Source of the DNA: Monoraphidium neglectum | Lineage: Eukaryota; Chlorophyta; Chlorophyceae; Sphaeropleales; Selenastraceae | Direction of reading: 5' to 3' | Length of the DNA: 10,309 nt | NCBI RefSeq assembly: GCF_000611645.1 | Contig: NW_014011909.1 | Coordinates: 2,335 to 12,643 of the forward strand | Shown: piece after piece, positions 1 through 7,538 of the stretch | Position numbering within the stretch: position 1 is the stretch's first letter | How the letters are laid out: the number at the start of each line of letters is the position of its first letter | Position numbers and translations under genes: made by a program | The notes under the pieces: generated by a model | Seen by the model: the letters and a program-made list of their open reading frames with translations, nothing else | Told to the model about the DNA's origin: nothing | Databases searched by the model: none

Positions 1-14
1 TGAGGCGTCAGCGT

Positions 15-16
<2 letters not shown>

Positions 17-63
<47 letters not shown>
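17..63 (+). repeat. (TC)n microsatellite
   Basis: Dinucleotide tract broken once near 49-51, lying in the intron before exon 1. Its left flank (2-19) resembles the flank of a second CT tract at 6250-6279. Confidence 0.95.
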
Positions 64-157
64 CCGCCTACATACATGCACCACCTGACCATGCATGCGC
101 AGCAAGCAAATAAATAGACGGTGCTGCCCTGCGTTCTCTTCTCACTGCTGGACGCAG

Positions 158-222
158 GTGTGCGGGATTTCCAGCAACTGAAGCATGTCATAGATCAAAT
201 GCGCTATCAACGGCTTTCAAAG
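158..222 (+). other. exon 1 in window: stem/coiled-coil segment
   Basis: An acceptor (gacgcag) precedes it and a clean AAG|gtgagc donor follows. The open frame from 160 reads VRDFQQLKHVIDQMRYQRLSK in part, a helical, heptad-like peptide expected of the FUT8 stem. Two bases are taken from an upstream split codon outside the window; the exon ends in phase 0. Confidence 0.55.
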
Positions 223-3200
223 GTGAGCAGCTGCGCTGCTGGGACAGCCGTTGATACAGCTTGCTTGCCTTGTTAATCACCTTTTGATTTGGCATGTATC
301 ACAAACATGCACGCATGCGTGTGGCAAGCATGTGTGCTCGCGCAAGGCCCCCTCCGGCCCCAGCAGGGGCGCGGGGTGCGCCCGCGAAGTGGTGCCGCTG
401 CCGTCATCACTGCTGTCCCTCATCATCACTCTGGTCTTGAGGATCAAGGGCCCTTAATCATGTATACGTATATATATGTGTGTGTGTATATATATATGTA
501 CATATATACATACAGGATGATATCGCCACCATGGGTATTGATGCGCCACTGCTTGCCACGCAGGATGTGGAGCTCCAAGCCACGGCCGGCCTGGATGTGA
601 TGCTGGCAGACGCCCTGGCACGCCTCAGCAACCACACCGCATTGCACGCGACTCAGGTGCGCTGCCTGCAAGTAAGGGCCCCACGCACGTGCACGGTGCG
701 GTGGACGCGTGGAAATGCGATGCAGCAGCAGGTGCTGCGGCAGCAGCATGCCTATGGCAAGATCCCCCTCCGGTGTGGTCCAGCCCTGGACGACCCTGAA
801 ACACCAGTGTCGCGCCAGCAGGAATTGGCAACAATGCTGCCTACCGACCTGCTGCTGGGCGGGAAGCGCTGAACCCCGCCCGCGTGCATCGACCGAAAGC
901 ATAGCATTGTGATTTTTGCAGTCATCAGACTTTTCTGCCACCATGCGCATCACAGCCCCCAACGTGCGTGACTACCTTGCAGCAGAAGGTACTGTACTGC
1001 AGTCATCATTGGCCCTGACAGTCCCTCGACCTTCCCGCCGGTTGGCAACGCCATTTAGTAACGCCATTTCGGCCCCCATAAAATAACCCACGCACATATA
1101 CAATCTTGTTGCTTCTTGGTTCCTTACTTGATTGCCTGGTACACATACAGGCATGGATCCGCCAGGAGGTTACCAATGCTGTGTTCAAATCCCTACACGG
1201 TCTGCAGTACCCGAACAACTGCAAAGACACGCGCAAGCTTGTGTGCGACCTCGACAAGACATGTGGTTTTGGCTGCCAGATTCATCATGCAGCGCATTGC
1301 TTCGCCCATGCCGTCGCCCTGAATCGGACTATGGTGCTCAAGGTGACGTGTGCTGCCTAGATAGAGCCGCATGGACCTGGGCATGCGGGAAACGAGGCAA
1401 ATAATGTCATTGCGCTTGTCTTGCCGACTGTGAGGGCCATGCTGATTGTGACGTTCATGATGTATGATGCAAGACTGCTGGCCAGCAGTTTTGCACCATG
1501 GTGACATGGGCAGCACAACGCTGCGTTGCTTGACATTCCACCAAGCATTGGCGGCTGCTGTTTGCAGTATGTAGGTCACAACAAAACACATATTGGTCAA
1601 TGTGAGGGATTGAGCAGGATTGTGATTATGCATCACCGTATACCGATACAACGTCAACACATGTGATCACATGCAGGTCTACCCATCTAGTTACATCTAA
1701 ACGCCTGGTGGCTGGGACAGCGTGCTGCAGCCGGTCTCCTTGTGTGGACTGGACACGCTCCACACTTCCAACCTGAGCGCACTGCCTCGTCTTAATGCTG
1801 GTCGCAGCACCGACAACGCTGCGCTCGAGGTTTTCATGCCCATCATTGATAACGGCGTGTCTCAATGGGACCCCCCTGCTTTGCCCAACGATGTGCTGGA
1901 GGCCGCTTCTTTGTTCAACTCGCGGCCAGAAATCTGGTGAGGAAGCGTGTGTGCGTGACCGACACAGCTAGCTCACCCTTCATTGGCGCATCCACACACG
2001 TTGATCAGCACAATTACGCACGTCTTTTCTTGTAGTGGCTCTACTCCGTGATGACGCATTATTCACTGCGTCGCGTGCGTCAGGAATGCATGCATGTCCA
2101 GGCAGCCGCTAGCATGTTTATAGTTGGCACCTACCTGCAGGCGGCTGGCCGGCACATGCTGCTTGTCTTCCTGCTATCGTATAATAGCGATTAAATACCA
2201 CAATGATCAAGCAACCCTCGCTTTGATGCATGTAGATACAAGGGTGTTGGCATCCTTGCATGTTTGCAAGGGTTATCATTAGACGCTCATCACAAGAGGC
2301 AAAACCCTGACATTTGCACGCACCAACAACAGGCCCACGTACGCGTACATGTATGTGCACGTAGATATTAGATGTATGTATACGTATATATATATACGTA
2401 TATATGTATATATACGTTTATGTACATGTATGCATATATACTGGCATGCCCTGCTTGGTCTCCACAGCAACTCAAACACTTGATTAGGCGTGAAATTGGA
2501 CTGAACTCGGCTAGCACGCCGCCTTGCTGGTCAGCGCGGCCTATATATGTACTGCTCACAATGATGATTCGCACATAGTGACTGTTTGCATCATTTTCTG
2601 GCTCATCTTGCCCATTAAGGTGTCCGTGGCTGTGCTATCAACGTAGGTGGACTGGGGTCCTGGTCAGCTACCTGCTTCGCCCATCTGGCACCTCAGCCGA
2701 GCGGCATGAAGCGTTTCGCAAATCAAGCGGCTGGGGCTCGCTGGTCGTCGGCGTCCACGTGCGGCGAACAGACAAGCTAGATCGTGAGGCGAAGCTGCAC
2801 GTGTCAGAAGAATACATGCAGCATGTGGAGCGACTGTGCGACATGAGGCTGCGGGCCGGCTGGCAGCAGCGTGCGCATCAGCTTGCTCAGCAGGCAGCTG
2901 TGTCAGCACCCGAAAAGACAGCGGCCGCCGGCACCACAGGCCAGCCACAGATTTCTGAGTGCAGAGTGTATCTGGCTTCAGACGACTCATCAGTTGCTGC
3001 AGAAATTCGCAGCAAGTACAAGCACGTACATGTCATGATCAACGACGTGGGGCTCCGCTCAGGTAATGTTTATAAGGTGCTGAATGTCCTGGATCAAATG
3101 CGCTCATCCTGGCTCCGCACATGTTGCATGCTAGCAGGCCTGCTAGCGTTGGGCCATCTGATTACGTGTGCAAGTTGCACCGTCGATACGACCTCCACAT

Positions 3201-3352
3201 GTGACAACGTGCATGCCCCTCCTGTCTGGATCCCTACCTCGCACACCCAAAAGGCCCGCACACGTGCACATACATACAAGGCACGCGCACAAGAAATACA
3301 CTTGTACAAGCTTAAGCACGCGTGCATGCACACGCACACGCGCACACGCACA

Positions 3353-3398
<46 letters not shown>

Positions 3399-4265
3399 TG
3401 CGATACCTCTGTTTGTGTTTGCGTCCTCACAAACCTGCCCATGCCCATGCACGGTCTTGCCCCTGGCGCACGCGTGCTCAACTCCTTCCATATTCTCGCT
3501 CGCACGCGGGTCGCGCGCAGGTGGTGTTGCAGCTCGCTATTCTGCAGATGGTTTTATCGGTGTGTACGATGACATTATCCACCTGGCGAACGCAGACCTG
3601 CTGGTTGGCACGTTCAGCAGCCAGGTCAGCCGCTCCGCATATGAGATGAGTCAGGTCAACCATACGCACCTGACAGCGGACCGGGCCTTCAGCTACCACT
3701 CCGTTGATTCAATGTGGTGAGCTGCTGTCATCAGTTGCCATGTAGAAATATGGAGGCACAAATCACATTGGTGCCAGGAAGCAATGCCGACTCCAGCCAG
3801 CAAGCCATATGTGTGCTTGCGAACAAACGTCTGCTTTCTAGCCGCTGTTCATTCAATTCTGATTGTTATGCAACCTTGCATGGATCGGTCATCGGAAACA
3901 TTGGCACACATAACAGGTACTTTGGCGGTCAGAGAGACTACGACAGGTGTGCTGCACAGGACTTCACGGTCAAGGGTGTCCCTGTCTTGAAGGCAGGTGA
4001 CAAGCTAGAATGCCCAATTATAGCCACATTCAATGAAGGCTCGGGGCTCATGCGCTGCCGGATGAAGATATCCCGCGCTGCCGTCGAAGTGCCGCCAGGA
4101 ATTGTGGTGAGGTGTGCATCGCTGCCTAGTATTTTCCGGCCCATCCTCCCATCGCACATGAGCAAGCCTGCTGCGCCGGCAACCCACACCCCACTTCCAG
4201 CCGCGCAGCCCAATATGGCTGGCGCGGCTGCAACGGACAGTGAACACCACTTGGTGGCCACCTGA
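158..4265 (+). CDS. FUT8: GT23 alpha-1,6-fucosyltransferase (FUT8-like), 5' partial, with an in-frame stop
   Basis: In animals this family transfers fucose from GDP-fucose to the innermost GlcNAc of N-glycans in the Golgi. Proposed exons: 158-222, 516-671, 922-963, 1151-1342, 1677-1936, 2647-3062, 3521-3716, 3917-4265, about 558 codons against 575 residues in human FUT8; the N-terminal membrane anchor lies outside the window. Seen in order: a helical stem; a cysteine-rich block with the C-x7-C-x5-C-x3-C-x7-C spacing of FUT8 (1151-1342); TPGGWD (1701-1718); the GDP-fucose motif HVRRTDK with a Glu at 2786-2788 where FUT8 has its proposed catalytic base; YLASDD (2969-2986); TFSSQV (3610-3627); HSVDSMWYFGGQ across the 3716/3917 junction; then an SH3-like tail. 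The splice phases from 1677 to 3917 fit exactly. The frame is broken by TAA at 1698-1700. The family call is firm. Core alpha-1,6 specificity is inference. Exons 1-3 and the 3' end are the weakest parts. Confidence 0.85.
461..514 (+). repeat. TA/TG-rich tract at a 3' splice site
   Basis: Alternating purine-pyrimidine TA and TG steps run to the acceptor of exon 2 at 515. The tract forms the final part of intron 223-515 in place of an ordinary pyrimidine tract. Confidence 0.85.
516..671 (+). other. exon 2: stem region
   Basis: It starts after tacatacag and ends at CAA|gtaagg, both phase 0. It encodes 52 residues beginning DDIATMGID and rich in Ala, Leu and Gln, with one possible N-glycosylation site (NHT). 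There is no family motif, as expected for the poorly conserved stem. The frame stays open to 872, so a longer exon or a 54-base intron (672-725) is possible. Confidence 0.5.
922..963 (+). other. exon 3 (uncertain): end of stem region
   Basis: A strong acceptor (gtgatttttgcag) precedes 922. The phase-0 donor AAC|gtgcgt at 964 joins in frame to exon 4. A second donor at 989 (GAAG|gtactg) would give a phase mismatch in this frame, although another acceptor at 929 with that donor gives an alternative 60-base exon. The correct pairing cannot be settled here. Confidence 0.35.
1151..1342 (+). other. exon 4: cysteine-rich start of the GT23 catalytic domain
   Basis: Acceptor acatacag, donor CTCAAG|gtgacg, phase 0 at both ends, 64 codons. 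The peptide around 1215-1310 (CKDTRKLVC, then CGFGCQIHHAAHC) has the same five-cysteine spacing as human FUT8 (C204, C212, C218, C222, C230), cysteines that form disulfides there. The end, NRTMVLK, corresponds to the FUT8 segment ending in TLILE. Confidence 0.9.
1677..1936 (+). other. exon 5: GGWD block, contains in-frame TAA
   Basis: Acceptor cacatgcag, donor ATCTG|gtgagg (ends in phase 2). After the TAA at 1698-1700 the frame reads TPGGWDSVLQPVSLC, matching the GGWETVFRPVSETC region of FUT8 and including the cysteine equivalent to C266. The end, RPEIW, joins exon 6 to give IWWTGVLVSYLLRP, matching VWWVSQFVKYLIRP. An in-phase acceptor at 1731 could skip the TAA but would lose the GGWD block. 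Confidence 0.75.
2345..2440 (+). repeat. TA-rich palindromic tract in intron 1937-2646
   Basis: It includes a perfect 24-base palindrome centred between 2390 and 2391 (2379-2402). The 11-base word gtacatgtatg occurs on either side (2345-2355 and 2422-2432). It could extrude as a cruciform or fold as an RNA hairpin. Confidence 0.85.
2647..3062 (+). other. exon 6: GDP-fucose-binding core
   Basis: Acceptor caacgtag, donor TCAG|gtaatg (ends in phase 1). It holds VVGVHVRRTDK with the two arginines at 2762-2767, a Glu at 2786-2788, EEYMQHVE, and RVYLASDD with Asp-Asp at 2981-2986. All align with human FUT8 motifs, including R365 and R366. Two further donor-like sites inside the exon are not needed. 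Confidence 0.92.
3365..3392 (+). repeat. (CA)14 microsatellite with CG/CA flank
   Basis: Lies in intron 3063-3520 of the fucosyltransferase gene, inside a longer alternating purine-pyrimidine run beginning near 3330 that includes cgcgcgcg. Reading frames across it encode only repeated His-Thr and are not genes. Confidence 0.95.
3521..3716 (+). other. exon 7: SSQV motif exon
   Basis: Acceptor gcgcgcag, donor ATGTG|gtgagc, entering in phase 1 and leaving in phase 2. It reads ARYSADGFIGVYDDI, NADLLVGTFSSQVSRSAYE and then HSVDSM, matching the C-terminal part of the GT23 Rossmann fold (QADFLVCTFSSQVCRVAYE, then HSLDDI). Confidence 0.92.
3917..4265 (+). other. exon 8: YFGGQ plus divergent SH3-like tail
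   Basis: Acceptor cataacag. The G at 3917 completes the split Trp codon and is followed by YFGGQ, as in FUT8. The next roughly 60 codons have SH3-like landmarks: AQDF, VLKAGDKLEC and EVPPGIV, resembling the ALYDF, L-x-F-x-x-GD and P-x-x-YV positions of SH3 domains. The frame then runs through a Pro/Ala-rich stretch to TGA at 4263-4265. A good phase-0 donor (ATTGTG|gtgagg) at 4107 means the last 53 codons may instead be intron. Confidence 0.7.
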
Positions 4266-4891
4266 GCACACTAGCACAACTGACGGTCACATCGTGTATG
4301 TGCAAACATTGCGCGTCATACAGGTTGCTTGCGTGCTTAAATCACCTAGGTGTTTAGGCCTAAACATCAGATCCAACTGCGAGACTACTTGCCATGGGCT
4401 CTTCATTCAAATAAACATTTGCTTGGACACACATCTGCGTGTGTAGGTCTTTCATCAATCTCGTGCCACTGCCTGTACAGGTACCACATGCCCTGTGCTG
4501 TATCGCCTTTCCACAATGCATTCAGATTTGGCCCCTGCAGACTTCATGACCCGTTGCACGAAACAGGCCCGCACATGCAACAGCATGCATCGTGAAGCCG
4601 CCAGGCTGTGAAAATCTCCTGTTTGATGCTGACATTTTCGCGGCCGCCGCCGACTGCAACAGTTGAAACCTGGGTGGACGACGAATTTGGCTCCTCACTT
4701 GCAATTGTACGCGGCCAGCACGTGCCACGCACATACACACCTATCCCAGCCAAGCACGGCCCACTGAGCGTGCCTCCGAGGCACAAGCTAGAGTCTAGCT
4801 TGTGCTGACTTGAAGCGGGAATCTTCTCTGCTGCCACTTGGCGGGCCAGAGTTGCGCTGATTTCAATGTTGTTTGCCCCTGGCGCTTACAG
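4266..4891. other. no confident gene; probable 3' UTR or intron
   Basis: No recognisable domain on either strand. Two splice-like acceptors lead into open stretches: cctgtacag before 4481, and gccgccag before 4605, where a 67-codon frame runs to TGA at 4806-4808 and is phase-compatible with the donor at 4107. Neither stretch resembles a known protein. It may be 3' UTR of the fucosyltransferase gene, or an intron if exon 8 is spliced at 4107. Confidence 0.4.
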
Positions 4892-5169
4892 CATTGATAA
4901 GGATTGCCATCAACGGACGGCCTCCAGCCAATTGCCGCGTCTCTTGCCCTGCTGCCCGCGCCATCGATACATTCACTGCATCGGACGGCGGTGCGCAGCT
5001 GTGCACATGCACACCATCATATACATGCGCTGTCTACAGTTCGTGTGAACAGCTTGCAACGCACTCTGGCGCTTCTCGTCTTGCAGTCATTGAGGGCGTT
5101 GTTATTATACGCACTGCTGCTGGGATGGTTTCAAAACTGTGGGTCGAGGGTCATGCATGCACAGCGTGA
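4892..5169 (+). CDS. possible pair of 3'-terminal exons, unknown product
   Basis: Segment 4892-4990 has an acceptor (gcgcttacag) and a donor (GGCG|gtgcgc) leaving phase 1. Segment 5087-5169 has a strong acceptor (ctcgtcttgcag), enters in phase 1 and ends at TGA 5167-5169. Joined, they read smoothly from RIAINGRPPANCRVSCPA through IDTFTASDGV to KLWVEGHACTA, with no known domain. A TGTAA signal lies 105 bases past the stop. They could end the fucosyltransferase transcript or belong to a separate small gene. The linking upstream exon is not identified, so this is a hypothesis based on splice sites and phase only. Confidence 0.3.
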
Positions 5170-5236
5170 CGTACACAACAACGTATTTATTGGTTGTGGA
5201 CTTGCATGCTTGAGCCGCAGCATACCTGCATTGCAG

Positions 5237-5336
5237 CATTCCTTCACTACTCATGCGTTATGAAATGGCCAGTTGTAATCGTCCACTGTCTCACCATGGC
5301 CATGGAAGATGAGTGCCTGTATGTGTTGACCGCAAG
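5237..5336 (+). CDS. possible exon or gene start, unknown product
   Basis: After an acceptor-like tgcattgcag the frame is open and contains ATG at 5260 and ATG at 5296 (context tcaccATGG, favourable for initiation), ending at a donor CGCAAG|gtaggg. The peptide from 5260 starts MKWPVVIVHCLTMAMED. No family is recognised. It overlaps the TGTAA at 5274-5278, so this exon and that poly(A) signal are probably mutually exclusive. Confidence 0.22.
5274..5278 (+). terminator. candidate poly(A) signal TGTAA, + strand
   Basis: It is the first TGTAA on the + strand after the fucosyltransferase stop at 4265 and lies 105 bases after the alternative stop at 5169. TGTAA is the usual green-algal polyadenylation signal; its use here is inferred. 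Confidence 0.35.
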
Positions 5337-5468
5337 GTAGGGCGGCGCTGCCCTTGCGGGGCCCCGGCGCCCGTGATTGCGCTGTATCGCTTAGCTTTTC
5401 CTTGGAGCTTAGCTTGCCCCTCATCAGGCGCAGGACCCGGAAGCGCAAACGCGCGTGCGCAGTTGCAG

Positions 5469-5550
5469 GTACATGCAATCTATCGGGATGCTCCAATGTG
5501 CGACGAGGCTGCCAGCGTGCAGGCTGGGGGCGCAGCAGCGACCGTGGCGG
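5469..5550 (+). CDS. possible exon, unknown product
   Basis: Bounded by an acceptor (gcgcagttgcag) and a strong donor (GGCGG|gtgagt). All three frames are open across it; the phase-0 reading begins VHAIYRDAPMCDEAASV. Entered in phase 2 it could follow the donor at 5336, and left in phase 1 it could join the strong acceptor at 5741 (tttctttgcag). No domain is recognised. Confidence 0.2.
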
Positions 5551-6110
5551 GTGAGTGCACTTGACGGCCGTCACAAATTTCAACCTGCTGTGAACATCTC
5601 ACGCGCCAAACATTTAGAGGCATCGCTCCCGCCTGCATCCCATCCTGTTCAAGTAGCCCCGACCATTGCTGAAGTCTGTGCAAAGTAGTTTTCTAGGCCT
5701 GCACGCACGCACACGCACTGCTTGTACCTGTTTCTTTGCAGGGCCTGAGAATATCATGATGTGCACCTTAGCACGGGCGCGCAGTCAGCCATCGCCGCCA
5801 CAAGGGAACCCCATCTGACAAATGCAGCGATTTTACCGTGTGCAGGTGCAGCTGGAGGTGCAATCCTGCCGGTGCCAATCTACAGGTTTCCAGGTGACGG
5901 CTGTGCGCCTTGCTGCCACCCAGACGCCCTTGGAGCGGCAGCGCTGCCGCCCCAAGCATAGCAGCTGCACTTGCCCCGAGGGCCGCAGTTGAGTGGAGGG
6001 TCATGCTTTGTGCCCATAGCCACCCATTGCTGCCACTTGGCAGCTTGTCCCCCGCCCTATTAAAGGAACGGGACTGCGCGTTCAGGCAGCGCCCATTTGT
6101 GTCGCCACAG
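5551..6110. other. no confident gene
   Basis: Contains a strong + strand acceptor before 5742 and another near 5844 (gtgtgcag), each leading into a short open stretch, but no convincing donor chain and no family motif. Overlapping frames on both strands are GC-driven. Confidence 0.3.
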
Positions 6111-6246
6111 ACCTGTGGCGCTTGTGCATCTAGATGCATATGTACCGGTGGGGGTGTGGCTCACCGCACAGACCCCGCTCCTTACCCCGAAGCGGCACCG
6201 CTTGCGGCGTGGCTTTCAGCCGCGCGAGGCGTCCGCGCAGTCCCTC

Positions 6247-6249
<3 letters not shown>
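6111..6249 (+). CDS. possible exon upstream of a CT repeat, unknown product
   Basis: After gtcgccacag the frame from 6112 reads PVALVHLDAYVPVGVWL and then a basic stretch, staying open until it enters the CT microsatellite. No donor was found before the repeat and no family is recognised. It could be chance coding in GC-rich DNA. Confidence 0.15.

Positions 6250-6279
<30 letters not shown>
6250..6279 (+). repeat. (CT)15 microsatellite
   Basis: Pure CT tract between the two main genes. Its flank at 6226-6243 matches 2-19 beside the first CT tract. Frames across it encode Ser-Leu or Glu-Arg repeats and are not taken as genes. Confidence 0.95.
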
Positions 6280-6282
<3 letters not shown>

Positions 6283-6471
6283 CAAGTGGGCGCCGCCCGT
6301 GCACGCGTGGGCGTAGGACCCTTCACAAAGGAAAGGAACAAGCTGCCAGCCGCGGCCTCCTCTGCGGCCGCCGCTGGTTCATAGGGACTGCACTCACCTG
6401 AATGTGCTGCATCACATCGGTGGCTGCACTCGCGTGCCCCCCGATGCGTCGATTGCAGACAAGCCTTGTGC

Positions 6472-6476
6472 TTACA
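6472..6476 (-). terminator. candidate poly(A) signal TGTAA, - strand
   Basis: Reads ttaca on the + strand. It is the nearest TGTAA downstream of the translocator stop codon and no other copy lies between it and 7321. Confidence 0.4.
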
Positions 6477-7320
6477 CAAAAGGGTCCAGTACACAGCATG
6501 CGCATGCGGCCGCGATGAAAGCAATGGCAGCAGCAGCCCCCACGAAGAATCACCCCCCGCAGGCGGGATACCCGCAGATAGCACGGGCCGCTGCGTGCTC
6601 CTGTCAGGGCGGGCTGCTGGACGCATCAGGCCGACATCATGGGGGGCCGGGGAGGGGGGGCGCCACAGGGCTGTCACTCGTCACGGCTGTGTGTGCGAAG
6701 CGCAGCAAAATGACAGCAACACACCACACGATGCGCCAGCGCCTTGTTAGCTGCTCGTCGACTCGTGGCGGCGGCCCCAGCCACAACTGAAGACATTGTC
6801 CAGCCAGCGCTACGCGCTGGGCCTTGCCCTGGGCAAGACGCGATTTCACACTGGCAGGTGAAATCAACTGCACAAGGGCTGTGGGCAACCTGATGACTCT
6901 TCTCGTAATCGACGGGCCCACAGGAGCAAGGATAAGCAGCGAGCTGGGCGCGTGAGCAGCTTGACCAGGCGTCGTCATAGGCCAGCAAAAATGTGGCACC
7001 GCGCACTCAGCCGGCACCGCCACAGCCGCGGCCCCGGGAGTCTTGCGTGGCCGCAGTCGCCCACAGCCTAAGCACCCCACCCCGAAACCCATGAGACTCA
7101 AGTCGGGCACCCTGCCAATGTGCAAGGGCGCGGCAAGGAAGACGCGCAAACATCGCAGGTGTCAGCGCCCCGAGTGCGCTCCCAGTGCCGCAGCGCCTCG
7201 CGCACAGCAGTCTCGGCGCGCGCACACAGCCGTGTCAGAATGCATCCTGCTTGCCCCTGCCCGCCTCGACCGCGCGGGCCCAATTCAGGGAAGATCCTCG
7301 TCAGATCTAATCAGATCAGA
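6472..7320 (-). other. probable 3' UTR of the dicarboxylate translocator gene
   Basis: No protein family is recognised on either strand. A 170-codon minus-strand frame (6637-7149) lies here but looks like chance in GC-rich sequence. The first TGTAA on the minus strand after the translocator stop is at 6476-6472, which suggests a 3' UTR of about 850 bases. Confidence 0.45.
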
Positions 7321-7323
7321 TCA
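7301..7323 (+). repeat. short tcagatc repeat at the translocator stop codon
   Basis: The word tcagatc occurs at 7301, 7311 and 7316; the last copy runs into the stop codon. It is a minor direct repeat with no known role. Confidence 0.6.
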
Positions 7324-7538
7324 GCACCACCCGAGGAACCGCCACCAGGGGTACCCCAGGCCGATGACGACGACGAGGCTCAGCGCGCCGTAGATGAATC
7401 CGAGAGAGAACCACTCTGGCAGGGTGACGTAGTCGTTGCCAAAGTATATGGCCGCCTGGCCCGACGCGTAGTGGGTGATGTTGCCAAAGAGGTTGGTGTT
7501 GTAGCCCAGCGATAGGACGGCGAGCATGGAGGGGACGC
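7321..7538 (-). other. translocator last exon: YNTNLFGNITHYASGQAA to stop
   Basis: Acceptor tgcgccgcag. It completes the ASGVPSMLA junction, carries the second DASS N-T motif region (YNTNLFGNITHY), and ends WWRFLGWC-TGA, at the usual DiT C-terminus. Confidence 0.95.

Noticed and set aside
1698..1700. Reassigned code with TAA read as glutamine (as in some ulvophyte algae)
   Set aside because: All plausible stops here are TGA, which fits, but this is the only in-frame TAA/TAG in roughly 900 codons, glutamines elsewhere are CAG/CAA, and the aligned residue is tyrosine.
2036..2083. Exon-like WLYSVMTHYSLRRVRQ after a good acceptor (cttttcttgtag)
   Set aside because: Its phase does not fit the donor at 1937, and the exon at 2647 fits both phase and the FUT8 sequence. 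It looks like a cryptic exon within the intron.
3091..3104. The 13-base word gatcaaatgcgct shared by exon 1 (near 193) and intron 3063-3520
   Set aside because: A single 13-base match is about what chance gives in a 10 kb window and the flanks do not match.
3322..3400. Long open frames on both strands across the CA repeat
   Set aside because: They encode only His-Thr or Val-Cys repeats and exist because the dinucleotide repeat lacks stops; the region is an intron between well-supported exons.
6216..6401. Frames with Ser-Leu or Glu-Arg repeats
   Set aside because: Produced by the CT microsatellite; no domain, no start or splice support beyond the repeat.
6637..7149. 170-codon minus-strand frame downstream of the translocator
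   Set aside because: Biased composition, no family motif, overlaps equally long frames on the other strand, and lies in the probable 3' UTR.
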